Shown one piece after another: positions 1-6,935 of a stretch of DNA of 20,822 nt. The first letter of the stretch is position 1. Each line of letters opens with the position of its first letter. Position numbers and translations under genes: made by a program. The notes beneath the pieces were generated by a model. The model was given only the letters and a program-made list of their open reading frames with translations. It had not been told where the DNA came from and did no database searches. The DNA comes from Endomicrobiales bacterium (GTDB taxonomy: Bacteria > Elusimicrobiota > Endomicrobiia > Endomicrobiales > JALOBY01): assembly GCA_023228045.1 (NCBI GenBank), contig JALOBY010000022.1:1-20822 (forward strand), given 5' to 3'.

Positions 1-149
1 CAACTGAAAAATACGCACAAGCCGCAAAAGAAAATAGCGTGCTGAAAACCACAACAGCAATTGACGAGCTTTCCAAATTTATTCTTTTGCTTTCCGAGTC
101 AAAAACAGTTTCAGGCCAAATTTTTAATTGGGATTCACGAATTATTTAA
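1..149 (+). CDS. C-terminal end of a short-chain dehydrogenase/reductase (FabG-like), partial
   Basis: Only the last 48 codons are present; the start lies before the window. The open frame (codons begin at position 3) ends at the TAA at 147-149 with SGQIFNWDSRII. A hydrophobic helix comes before a short G-Q-x-hydrophobic-N-x-D-S strand, which is the usual C-terminus of SDR-family 3-oxoacyl-ACP reductases, where it completes the Rossmann-fold core. The gene reads toward the ketoacyl synthase and biotin genes, so a role in acyl-chain reduction on ACP fits the context. The 256 bases after its stop are filled with repeats. Family assignment rests on this short tail alone. The catalytic Ser-Tyr-Lys and the NAD(P) motif are outside the window, so substrate and cofactor cannot be judged. 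Confidence 0.55.
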   Translation, partial: TEKYAQAAKENSVLKTTTAIDELSKFILLLSESKTVSGQIFNWDSRII

Positions 150-238
150 TATGAAAACTCATGTACGGATAATTTGTGTAGCATATTGCGTTAAGCAGTC
201 ATTTTTAGATTTGAATTAGATTTGAAAATGTTTTTGAT

Positions 239-312
239 GTCATTGCGGTGAAAACCGCAATCCAGTTTAATATTGATTCTATTTACTGGATACCGGCTTT
301 CGCCGGTATGAC
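239..312. repeat. REP-like intergenic repeat with three nested hairpins
   Basis: The element starts GTCATTGCGG and ends CCGGTATGAC, so its ends are GTCAT/ATGAC. Inside are perfect stems ATTGCGGT/ACCGCAAT (242-249 with 254-261) and ATACCGGC/GCCGGTAT (290-297 with 302-309), and the pair TCCAGT/ACTGGA (261-266 with 285-290). The structure reads equally on both strands. Related elements occur elsewhere in the window. Confidence 0.75.
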
Positions 313-338
313 GACTAATTATTAATTCTGTTTCATAG

Positions 339-389
339 ATACCGGTTGGAGTTTACCCTCGAATGATTGAATCGGGGGCCGGTATGACG
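339..389. repeat. Second, degenerate copy of the CCGGTATGAC repeat
   Basis: The element runs from ATACCGGT (339-346) to GCCGGTAT followed by GAC (378-388). It keeps the same terminal inverted repeat as the preceding element but has a different, poorly paired middle. It ends 17 bases before the start codon of the ketoacyl synthase, so it forms most of that gene's 5' flank. Confidence 0.55.
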
Positions 390-405
390 GCTAATTTGGA
401 CAACT

Positions 406-1527
406 ATGATAAAAAATACCCCCGTAATTACAGGCATTGGGCTTGCGACACCACTTGGGCTTGGCAGAGAAAAAAGCTGGCAGGCACTTGTTCAATCAAA
501 GAGCGCGGTAAAAAAGGGTGCCAATGCAATTGCTCAAATAAGCGAGCTTGCGGTTCCAAATGATGTAAGAGCGCTAAGCATTGCATTTTTTGCATGCGCT
601 GAGGCAATTAACGACGCGGCTTTAAGTGCAGAGTTGCTTAAAAGCACAAATACCGGCTGTGTTTTTTCGTCAAGCAAGCCATATATTGCAGATCATAAAA
701 AACTAAACTTTAATAGTTTTATAAACCAAGATTCTTTAGGTGTGCAAATTACTAATATTCTTGGCATAAAAGGGACATTACTTAACTTTTCTGCCGCTTG
801 CGCAACTGGTACGCTTTCCATAATTAAAGCGGCGCAACTTGTGCAAAATGGCGAGTGCGATATTGTTATTGCCGGCTCCGCCGAATCACCGTTAAATGCT
901 TTGTACATTGCCGCTTTTAATAATATGGGTGTGACGACTAAAAACCTGCCAAGACCATTTGATAAAAACCGCGACGGCTTTGCCATAGGCGAAGGAGCCG
1001 GAGCAATAATAGTTGAAAGTAAAAAAAGCGCTTTACTGCGAGGGGCAAAAATTTATGGTGAAATTGCTGGCTGGAATATCTCTAACAGCGCCACAAAAGC
1101 TTTTGGAGCTACAAACATAAAAATAACCGCTGAGGCGATAAAGAAAACACTCGCAAACTGCAGTTTTCAAGTACCAAATTACATAAACGCACACGGCACT
1201 GCGACTAAAGAAAATGACTTTGCGGAGTGCTGGGCAATACAAGAGGCATTTGGCTCAAAAACGCAGTCACTGTGTGTTTCTTCAACAAAGGCAGCCACAG
1301 GGCACACACTTGGCTCTAGCGGTGCAATAGAAGCCGCTTTTTGCCTGCTTGCAATGCGCGATAACATTGCCCCACCAACTCTAAACTATGAAACTCCAGA
1401 TGACTCGTTACCCAATATAAATTTTGTACCAAACTATGCCCAAAATTTAAATATAGATTCGGCACTTTCATTTTCCTTTGGTTTTGGCGGAGCAACCGCA
1501 ATACTTGCGTTAAAAAAATATGAATAA
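406..1527 (+). CDS. FabF-type beta-ketoacyl-ACP synthase in a biotin cluster
   Basis: This 373-residue protein is a thiolase-fold condensing enzyme of the FabB/FabF class. The complete Cys-His-His triad is visible: Cys132 in AACATGT, His263 in NAHGTAT and His300 in KAATGHTLG, with Lys295 just before it and the C-terminal glycine-rich loop FSFGFGG near residue 360. It is shorter than typical FabF (about 410 aa), mostly because the N-terminal half is compact. Such enzymes condense an acyl-ACP with malonyl-ACP. Its stop overlaps the bioF start by 8 bases (ATGAATAA), so the two are translationally coupled. This suggests it works in making the pimeloyl chain that BioF consumes, although a general fatty-acid role cannot be excluded. 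Only a weak GGA precedes the ATG. It is not a BioZ-like KAS III, because the triad and motifs are of the KAS I/II type. Confidence 0.88.
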   Translation: MIKNTPVITGIGLATPLGLGREKSWQALVQSKSAVKKGANAIAQISELAVPNDVRALSIAFFACAEAINDAALSAELLKSTNTGCVFSSSKPYIADHKKLNFNSFINQDSLGVQITNILGIKGTLLNFSAACATGTLSIIKAAQLVQNGECDIVIAGSAESPLNALYIAAFNNMGVTTKNLPRPFDKNRDGFAIGEGAGAIIVESKKSALLRGAKIYGEIAGWNISNSATKAFGATNIKITAEAIKKTLANCSFQVPNYINAHGTATKENDFAECWAIQEAFGSKTQSLCVSSTKAATGHTLGSSGAIEAAFCLLAMRDNIAPPTLNYETPDDSLPNINFVPNYAQNLNIDSALSFSFGFGGATAILALKKYE

Positions 1528-2704
1528 AAAAATACTTTTGGAGTTAGAAAAAATAAAAAAACAGGGGCTTTTAAGAGCCCTTGTTCAACTACTGCCTTTG
1601 CACAACTCTCGCGCCGAAATTAATGGAAAAACTTTTATAAATTTTTCTTCAAACAACTATCTTTCCCTATCAAAAAACCCTTTGGTAATTGCATCCGCCT
1701 GCTCAGCCGCAAAAAAATACGGCTCTGGCTCTTGCGCCTCACGGCTTGTTTGCGGCAACTATTCATTGCACAAAGAACTTGAAGAAAAACTTACCTCCTT
1801 TAAAGGCACCGAGGCCGCACTTGTTTTCCCAAGCGGGTTTCAGGCAAATTGCGGCACATTAAGCGCGATTGCGGGCATTGGCGATTGCATAATTATGGAC
1901 GAATACAACCACGCTTCTTTATGGGAAGGCGCAAAACTTTCTAAAAGCAGAATTTTTGCATACGAACATAAAAACATTGACGCATTAGAAAAGATTTTAA
2001 AACGCTCAATCCCATATAATCAAAAATTTATTATTACCGACAGTGTATTTTCTATGGATGGCGATTTAGCGCCACTAAAAGAAATTTTCAAATTGGCAAA
2101 AACTTACAATGCTACTGTTATCGTAGATGAAGCTCACGCAATTGGGGTTTTTGGTGAGAGTGGCGCAGGGCTTTGTGAAGCACTAAACATTAAAGAAGAA
2201 AATGCATTGTATCTTGGAACACTCTCAAAAGCATTTGGATCGCAAGGCGGATTTGTTTGCGGCAGTAAAGAGTTAATTGAATTTATTATAAACCGCAGTC
2301 GTGCTTTTATTTACTCAACTTCTCTTGCCCCTGCCTGTGCCGGCGCCGCAATAAAAGCAATTGATCTGACGGTAGATGCAAAAAAGCAAAGAAAAGAGCT
2401 GCTTGCAAATGCGCAATACCTAAGAAACCAATTAAACCAAATGGGCTTTGACACACTTAAATCAGAAAGCCAAATAATACCCATTTTAATTGGCGATTCA
2501 GTGAATGTTTTGGATTTTTCAAAAAAACTTTATGAAAGCAGCATATTTGCACCTGCAATCAGGCCGCCAACAGTACCAGATGGCACGGCACGCATAAGGA
2601 TTTCACTTAACACATCACACACCAATGAAGATATTGAAAAATTAATTGAAGCAATAAAAAATGCAAAAGAATCAATCAAAGATGTTCGGTTAAATATTAT
2701 CTGA
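1520..2704 (+). CDS. bioF: 8-amino-7-oxononanoate (KAPA) synthase
   Basis: This 394-residue enzyme is a PLP-dependent alpha-oxoamine synthase. In biotin synthesis it joins L-alanine to pimeloyl-ACP or pimeloyl-CoA, giving KAPA, CO2 and free carrier. Visible family features are the N-terminal NFSSNNYLSL, the GSGSCASRLVCGN stretch (68-80), His131 in DEYNHAS that stacks on PLP, the Asp203-Glu-Ala-His206 motif, and the Schiff-base Lys237 in GTLSKAFGSQGG. The length is normal. The family also contains glycine C-acetyltransferase (Kbl) and serine palmitoyltransferase. The adjacent bioD and bioA support BioF. It overlaps the upstream ketoacyl synthase by 8 bases and has no obvious ribosome-binding site of its own, which is consistent with coupled translation. 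Confidence 0.93.
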   Translation: MNKKILLELEKIKKQGLLRALVQLLPLHNSRAEINGKTFINFSSNNYLSLSKNPLVIASACSAAKKYGSGSCASRLVCGNYSLHKELEEKLTSFKGTEAALVFPSGFQANCGTLSAIAGIGDCIIMDEYNHASLWEGAKLSKSRIFAYEHKNIDALEKILKRSIPYNQKFIITDSVFSMDGDLAPLKEIFKLAKTYNATVIVDEAHAIGVFGESGAGLCEALNIKEENALYLGTLSKAFGSQGGFVCGSKELIEFIINRSRAFIYSTSLAPACAGAAIKAIDLTVDAKKQRKELLANAQYLRNQLNQMGFDTLKSESQIIPILIGDSVNVLDFSKKLYESSIFAPAIRPPTVPDGTARIRISLNTSHTNEDIEKLIEAIKNAKESIKDVRLNII

Positions 2705-2778
2705 AACTAAAGTCCTATCATTGACGAGCTTCTTTTCTGTCGTGTCATCTATGGGCGAGCAAAGCGGGGCAATCTGGC

Positions 2779-2858
2779 GTCATTGCGAGGAGCAGTAGCG
2801 ACGAAGCAATCTAATAGTTAAGGCGAGATTGCTTCACCCTTTCGGGTTTCGCAATGAC
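2779..2858. repeat. REP-like intergenic repeat (GTCATTGCGAGG...CGCAATGAC)
   Basis: The outer arms GTCATTGCGA and CGCAATGAC are complementary, and inner arms GAAGCAATCT (2803-2812) and AGATTGCTTC (2826-2835) form a perfect 10-bp stem. A small CCC/GGG hairpin sits near 2838-2845. A partial relative starts at about 2744 (GTCATCTATGGG). No coding potential is seen. Confidence 0.75.
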
Positions 2859-2870
2859 AGTAAAAACCAA

Positions 2871-2896
2871 GATCCCTCACTATGTTTCGGGATGAC
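2871..2896. repeat. Short REP-like hairpin ending GGGATGAC
   Basis: GATCCCTCAC followed by TTTCGGGATGAC gives a TCCC/GGGA stem with the same ATGAC end as the other repeats. It is immediately downstream of the larger repeat and about 70 bases before bioD. Confidence 0.45.
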
Positions 2897-2966
2897 AATC
2901 AAAAATGACTAATATTTCAATTGCTTTTAATAGTCAAAATTTAACCGAACAAGTGTAAAAATCTAT

Positions 2967-3623
2967 ATGAAAAAAATAAAAGGAATATTCATTACAGGAA
3001 CGGGTACAGATGTTGGTAAAACATATGTTGCCTGCAAAATAGCAGACGCACTGCTAAAAATCGGTATCAGTGTTGGAGTTATGAAGCCATTCGCGTCAGG
3101 AAACAGAAAAGATGCTATAAACTTAACAAAATCAGCAAAAAATAAAGAAAATATTTCAACAATAAACCCAATATTTTTCAAACAACCTCTTGCCCCGCTA
3201 TCCTGTACAAACATAACTGGCAAAAAAATTAATATTAACAATGTCTTTAATAATTTTATCAACCTAAAAAATAAATACGATTTTATACTCGTTGAAGGCA
3301 TTGGCGGTGTAATGGTACCAATTACCAAAAATTACTTTGTTGCAGACCTTATTAAAGCTATGGGGCTTGGCGCTATTGTTGTCGCAAACCCAAAGCTTGG
3401 CACAATAAACCACACATTACTTACACTTGATAAGCTTAAAAACAAAAAAATTCCAGTTGTAGGTATAGTGCTTTCTGGATGGAGCGGTAAAACACTTGCC
3501 GAAAAAACAAATCCAAAGATTTTGGCAGACATCACTAAACTGCCGGTAATTCTTTTGAAAATGAATGGTAAGTTTGATATAAAATCACTAAAAAAAGTGG
3601 GGCTATTAGATGAAAACCATTGA
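2967..3623 (+). CDS. bioD: Dethiobiotin synthetase
   Basis: This 218-residue P-loop enzyme closes the ureido ring of dethiobiotin from 7,8-diaminopelargonate, CO2 and ATP. The sequence shows the BioD-type Walker A GTGTDVGKT (11-19), the substrate-binding Lys40 in MKPFASG, the FKQPLAPLS segment (71-79) that lines the substrate pocket, and Glu110 in VEGIGGVMVPI, equivalent to the conserved Mg/ATP-contacting VEGAGG motif. Length and motif order match the family (about 210-240 aa). It follows bioF after a 262-base repeat-filled spacer and overlaps the start of bioA by 14 bases, so bioD and bioA are co-translated. The ATG at 2967 begins two residues before the first beta-strand, as expected, although no strong Shine-Dalgarno is visible. 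Confidence 0.93.
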   Translation: MKKIKGIFITGTGTDVGKTYVACKIADALLKIGISVGVMKPFASGNRKDAINLTKSAKNKENISTINPIFFKQPLAPLSCTNITGKKININNVFNNFINLKNKYDFILVEGIGGVMVPITKNYFVADLIKAMGLGAIVVANPKLGTINHTLLTLDKLKNKKIPVVGIVLSGWSGKTLAEKTNPKILADITKLPVILLKMNGKFDIKSLKKVGLLDENH

Positions 3624-5175
3624 CTTAGACAAAAAATACATCTGGCACCCGTTTACCCAAATGAGTGAGTGGATAAAAAATGAGCCGTCAGAAGTACTTT
3701 CTATAGAAAAAGCTAAGGGCAACTATCTTTATGATTCAAACGGTAAAAAATACTTTGACGGCGTATCATCTTTATGGGTGAATGTGCATGGGCATCAAAA
3801 AAAAGAAATTGACCATGCAATAATAAAACAACTTTCAAAAGTTGCGCACACAACATTTTTAGGGCTTACACACGGCCCCGCCGCAATACTTGCCAAAGAA
3901 CTTATTGAAATTGTACCAAAGGGTTTATCTAAAGTTTTTTATTCAGACAATGGCTCCACCGCTGTAGAAATCGCATTAAAGATGGCATACCAATACTGGC
4001 AACAAAAAAATAAAACAAATAAAACATCGTTTCTGTCGTTACGCAACGCCTACCACGGCGACACTATCGGCTCCGTATCAGTTGGCGGAATGGATTTATT
4101 TCACTCAAAGTTTAGAAAACTTTTATTTAAAACTCATTTTGCTCAGTCCCCCCATTGCCTGAGGTGCAAAAAAAGAAAAAATAGCATTATTATTAACTCT
4201 AATAAAAAAACATTCAATGCTCATTGCAAAAGTATGGGATGCAAAGGTGAGTGTTTGCAAGAAGTTGAAACCATACTTAAAAAGAACTCCTCAAAAATTG
4301 CGGCGGCAATAGTTGAGCCAATGGTACAGGGTGCCGCAGGAATGCTTTTAATGCCCAACGGATACCTTAAAAGCTTTCAGTCACTATGCGAAAAGTATAG
4401 AGTTTTACTTATTTGCGACGAGGTTGCAACCGGTTTTGGCAGAACAGGCAAGATGTTTGCCTGCGAACACGAAGCTATAAAACCAGATATTATGTGCGTG
4501 GCAAAGGGTATAACTGGCGGTTATTTGCCGCTTGCCGCAACAATAACAAGTGATAAAATATACAACGCATTTCTTGGAAAATTTGAAGAGTTTAAAACAT
4601 TTTTTCATGGCCACACTTACACGGCAAATCCGCTTGCCTGCGCCGCAGCAATTGCAAACCTAAAAATATTTAAAGACGAAAAAACCATAAAAAAACTATC
4701 ACCTAAAATTAACCTCTTAGCTAATGAATTAAAAAAATTATTAGAGTTGCCAAATGTTGCGCAGGTTAGGCAACTTGGGTTAATGGTTGGAATAGAAATT
4801 GTAAAAGATAAAAATACTCTTGAGGAGTTTGAACCCGCATTTTGCAATAGGTTTGAGAACCGAGGCGAAAGAGATGGAGACAGTTTTGACGCAAAAATTG
4901 CAGAGAATGGTTATTCCATTCGCAAGGGTTTTGCGAAAAAAAATGTCCCATATCTTTTGACGAATTCCAAATCCTATTGCAAAATTCGGGTTGAGCCAAA
5001 GAATCAAATTGGCGCACGAATTTGCAGCAATTGCCGAACAAAAGGGCTTCTAATCCGCCCCCTTGGCAATGTACTTGTACTAATGCCTCCACTCTCAATA
5101 ACCTCAATAGAAATTGAAACAATTCTTACAACAATCAGCGACGCAATAAAAAGGACACTTAACTATAAGCGTTAA
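3610..5175 (+). CDS. bioA: DAPA aminotransferase (BioA) carrying an in-frame palindromic-element insertion
   Basis: This class III PLP aminotransferase converts KAPA to 7,8-diaminopelargonate, usually with S-adenosylmethionine as amino donor. BioA hallmarks are WHPFTQM (12-18), Trp56 in SSLWVNVHGH, Tyr148 in NAYHGDT, Asp270 in CDEVATGFGRTG, Schiff-base Lys299 in AKGITGGYLPL, GHTYTANPLACAAA (334-347) and the C-terminal RPLGNVLVLMPPLSIT. At 521 residues it is well above the usual 425-455. Residues 408-461 are encoded by a palindromic repeat element (4829-4990). Removing 162 bases restores the continuous reading EEFEPKNQIGARIC and a 467-residue enzyme. A cysteine-rich loop (Cys183, 186, 206, 211, 215) is a second family-variable feature. 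The frame is intact and all catalytic residues are kept, so the enzyme may still be active. A terminator hairpin overlaps its stop codon. Confidence 0.92.
   Translation: MKTIDLDKKYIWHPFTQMSEWIKNEPSEVLSIEKAKGNYLYDSNGKKYFDGVSSLWVNVHGHQKKEIDHAIIKQLSKVAHTTFLGLTHGPAAILAKELIEIVPKGLSKVFYSDNGSTAVEIALKMAYQYWQQKNKTNKTSFLSLRNAYHGDTIGSVSVGGMDLFHSKFRKLLFKTHFAQSPHCLRCKKRKNSIIINSNKKTFNAHCKSMGCKGECLQEVETILKKNSSKIAAAIVEPMVQGAAGMLLMPNGYLKSFQSLCEKYRVLLICDEVATGFGRTGKMFACEHEAIKPDIMCVAKGITGGYLPLAATITSDKIYNAFLGKFEEFKTFFHGHTYTANPLACAAAIANLKIFKDEKTIKKLSPKINLLANELKKLLELPNVAQVRQLGLMVGIEIVKDKNTLEEFEPAFCNRFENRGERDGDSFDAKIAENGYSIRKGFAKKNVPYLLTNSKSYCKIRVEPKNQIGARICSNCRTKGLLIRPLGNVLVLMPPLSITSIEIETILTTISDAIKRTLNYKR
4829..4990. 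mobile_element. Palindromic mobile element (copy 1), in frame inside bioA
   Basis: Terminal inverted repeats AACCCGCATTTTGCAATAGG (4832-4851) and its complement at 4973-4992 match at 19 of 20 positions. The flanks TTGAA (4829-4833) and TTGAG (4991-4995) look like a 5-bp target duplication. The interior has a TTCGCAA/TTGCGAA hairpin (4919-4937). The inserted length, counting one target copy, is 162 bp or 54 codons, with no stop in the bioA frame. The first 60 and last 30 bases resemble the copy near 20271-20410. Confidence 0.85.
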
Positions 5176-5184
5176 GTGTCTTTT
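5150..5184 (+). terminator. Rho-independent terminator overlapping the bioA stop
   Basis: A perfect 10-bp stem, GACACTTAAC (5154-5163) and GTTAAGTGTC (5171-5180), has a 7-base loop and is followed by TTTT. AAAAG before it can extend the stem with the T tract, so it may act in both directions. The bioA stop TAA (5173-5175) lies within the 3' arm. Confidence 0.85.
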
Positions 5185-5313
5185 AAAATAATTGAATATA
5201 AGCCCTTTTTCTGTCAAAAACCAATTTATCCTATGCTATAACAAATTCGGACACCTGCTAACTTGGAGCATTACAGGAGCACTATAATTATTTTGTTGTT
5301 TTGATCTTATTTT

Positions 5314-6621
5314 TTACACTTTTAATCTATTTTTCCTCTCTTCAATATCCATTTGTTCTTTTTTCTCTTTCTCATTATTCTCTTCTTTAATAAGCTCATC
5401 TATTTTTTCTAAAAACTTGTTGTAAAGAATTGGTTCGTAATATATTATCCTTCCATCATTAATCATAAATATATTACCTGTAAAAAATTTTATGCCTACA
5501 GAGTCGTCAAAAAAAATACCATGTCTGAATTTATTTGAAAGAATATAATTGAGCCCTGAGTATATTATTTTATTCCATTCAACAAATTCATCTTCATCAT
5601 ATTCATTATCATATCCATTAAATTTATAATCACCATCATAGACTATCTTAACGCTTCCTCCATATTTTTCAGACAACGCATCAAATATGTCATCTTTATT
5701 TGAAACAAGTCCGCAAGCGAATGATTTTAAGCTACCAGTATCATCATAACAAAAATAAATAGAAATTCTTTCCTCGTTTCCCACATCATTACCAACATTT
5801 ACAACCATCACATACAACTCTTTACTCAATTTATCACCACGATTGCTAAACGGCAATATCCAAAATATATGCTCTCCATTATAAGCAAACACTGGGGCGG
5901 ATAAAAACTCTTTTCGTTGTAGTGCAATAGCATCAGTGACAGATTCGCTGACAAACTTGAGAATAAATTTTGTATTTTGATTTGTTGATTGCACAAGCTC
6001 ACTTTTATTAAACTCTTTGATTGTATCTTCTGTCATACCACATGATCTCAACACAGTGTCTCTGTTAAGAAAATCCTCAAACTTAAACTTATTTTCTTTA
6101 ATCCACTTTAGTACATCGCCAACTGTCACATTAAATGGAACTCCCATAATACCACTTGTAATTGGGGTTTCTTCTAAATGAAGGTATCTTATTCTTGCCT
6201 TTTTCAGCGTTTTCGAAAAAATGAACATTAGAGATGTCTTATTAAAAATCCTTAATTTATTCGGATTCTTATCTCTGTATGATTCCAATGGAGTGTCACC
6301 AAAAATTCGAACAGCTGTTACATACTTATAAATATTATCGTTATCTAAAAGCTTATTCATAGCTTTAGCAGCATCTTCCGACGAATACTCTGCTTTTTTT
6401 TCAAAAGTCAACTTGTCTTTACCCAAACTTGCAAATATCCCTTCGTTATCTTTGCTAAATTCTTCCTTAAAAGCATCCAAATCTATCTCATCCGCAGTAA
6501 AATCACTACTGCTACGGTAAACACAATAGCGGTTATCGTTTACACTTTCAGAGTGAACAGGTAAACACAGCAATATCTGAATTGCCAATACAAAAGCAAA
6601 TATTAATATTTTTTTCATCAT
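5314..6621 (-). CDS. Exported hypothetical protein, 435 aa
   Basis: I do not recognise the family. The protein begins with a clear Sec signal peptide (Lys-Lys, then a hydrophobic core to about residue 21, with probable cleavage near PVHSES), so it is periplasmic or outer-membrane associated. The mature part is rich in Asp, Glu, Lys and Phe. Acidic stretches include DNEYDEDEFVEW at about 343-354, and the tail is highly charged and helical (about 405-435, many Glu/Lys). There are no further membrane segments and few cysteines. A ribosome-binding site AGAGGTG precedes the tandem ATGATG start. It is the last gene of a five-gene minus-strand series and is 37 bases from the 77-aa gene, so it is probably co-transcribed with it. 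Confidence 0.7.
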   Translation of the reverse strand: MMKKILIFAFVLAIQILLCLPVHSESVNDNRYCVYRSSSDFTADEIDLDAFKEEFSKDNEGIFASLGKDKLTFEKKAEYSSEDAAKAMNKLLDNDNIYKYVTAVRIFGDTPLESYRDKNPNKLRIFNKTSLMFIFSKTLKKARIRYLHLEETPITSGIMGVPFNVTVGDVLKWIKENKFKFEDFLNRDTVLRSCGMTEDTIKEFNKSELVQSTNQNTKFILKFVSESVTDAIALQRKEFLSAPVFAYNGEHIFWILPFSNRGDKLSKELYVMVVNVGNDVGNEERISIYFCYDDTGSLKSFACGLVSNKDDIFDALSEKYGGSVKIVYDGDYKFNGYDNEYDEDEFVEWNKIIYSGLNYILSNKFRHGIFFDDSVGIKFFTGNIFMINDGRIIYYEPILYNKFLEKIDELIKEENNEKEKKEQMDIEERKNRLKV

Positions 6622-6658
6622 AACACCTCTAACATTAAAAATTGTTTATGTTCTGCCT

Positions 6659-6892
6659 TCACAATTTTTCAACTTTATTAAGCATCTCTTTTATATGTTT
6701 ATTGCATTTGTTTTTCACAACCGTAGTATCTCTTCCTAACTCACATGCTTTCCTTATGTGAGCATTTATTGCAGCCCACAAATTCAACATAGTGGCATTT
6801 AATGACCATGCCTGTTCAGCGAAAGACAACTCTTCAAAGTTTCTCGTATGCTTTTTGTGCGCTTTCCCATCACTTACAACAATCTTTCCCAT
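6659..6892 (-). CDS. Small hypothetical protein, 77 aa
   Basis: This is an unrecognised, mostly helical, basic cytosolic protein. Its N-terminal third is rich in His and Lys, followed by an amphipathic helix (SLNATMLNLWAAINAHIRKA, about 30-49) and a second helix at the end. A strong Shine-Dalgarno (AGGGGAG) stands 5 bases before the ATG, which is the best evidence that it is translated. It sits between the FxLYD-type membrane protein and the 435-aa exported protein on the same strand with short gaps (43 and 37 bases). No motif suggests an activity. Confidence 0.6.
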   Translation of the reverse strand: MGKIVVSDGKAHKKHTRNFEELSFAEQAWSLNATMLNLWAAINAHIRKACELGRDTTVVKNKCNKHIKEMLNKVEKL

Positions 6893-6935
6893 ACTACTCC
6901 CCTTTTTTTCTATATTTTATTTTTATTGGCATGTA

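Larger units (their letters stand above)
2684..2950. repeat. 12-bp inverted repeat bracketing the bioF-bioD spacer
   Basis: GTTCGGTTAAAT at 2684-2695, in the last codons of bioF, is matched exactly in reverse complement by ATTTAACCGAAC at 2939-2950, just before bioD. The 243 bases between the arms hold the REP-like repeats. The arms could pair in RNA or mark the ends of an inserted block. Confidence 0.5.

Noticed and set aside
363..563. 66-codon plus-strand open frame at the start of the ketoacyl synthase
   Set aside because: It starts in a repeat and overlaps the synthase in another frame. The synthase frame has clear family motifs.
406..1527. The ketoacyl synthase as BioZ, the pimeloyl-ACP-forming enzyme of Agrobacterium-type biotin clusters
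   Set aside because: BioZ is a KAS III-like (FabH) enzyme. This protein has the KAS I/II Cys-His-His motifs (AACATGT, NAHGTAT, GHTLG) and the FGFGG tail.
2963..3328. 121-codon minus-strand open frame over bioD
   Set aside because: It is antisense to a confidently identified gene and has no family features of its own.
4766..5122. 118-codon minus-strand open frame over the palindromic insertion in bioA
   Set aside because: It is open partly because the element is palindromic. The plus frame carries the aminotransferase motifs on both sides.
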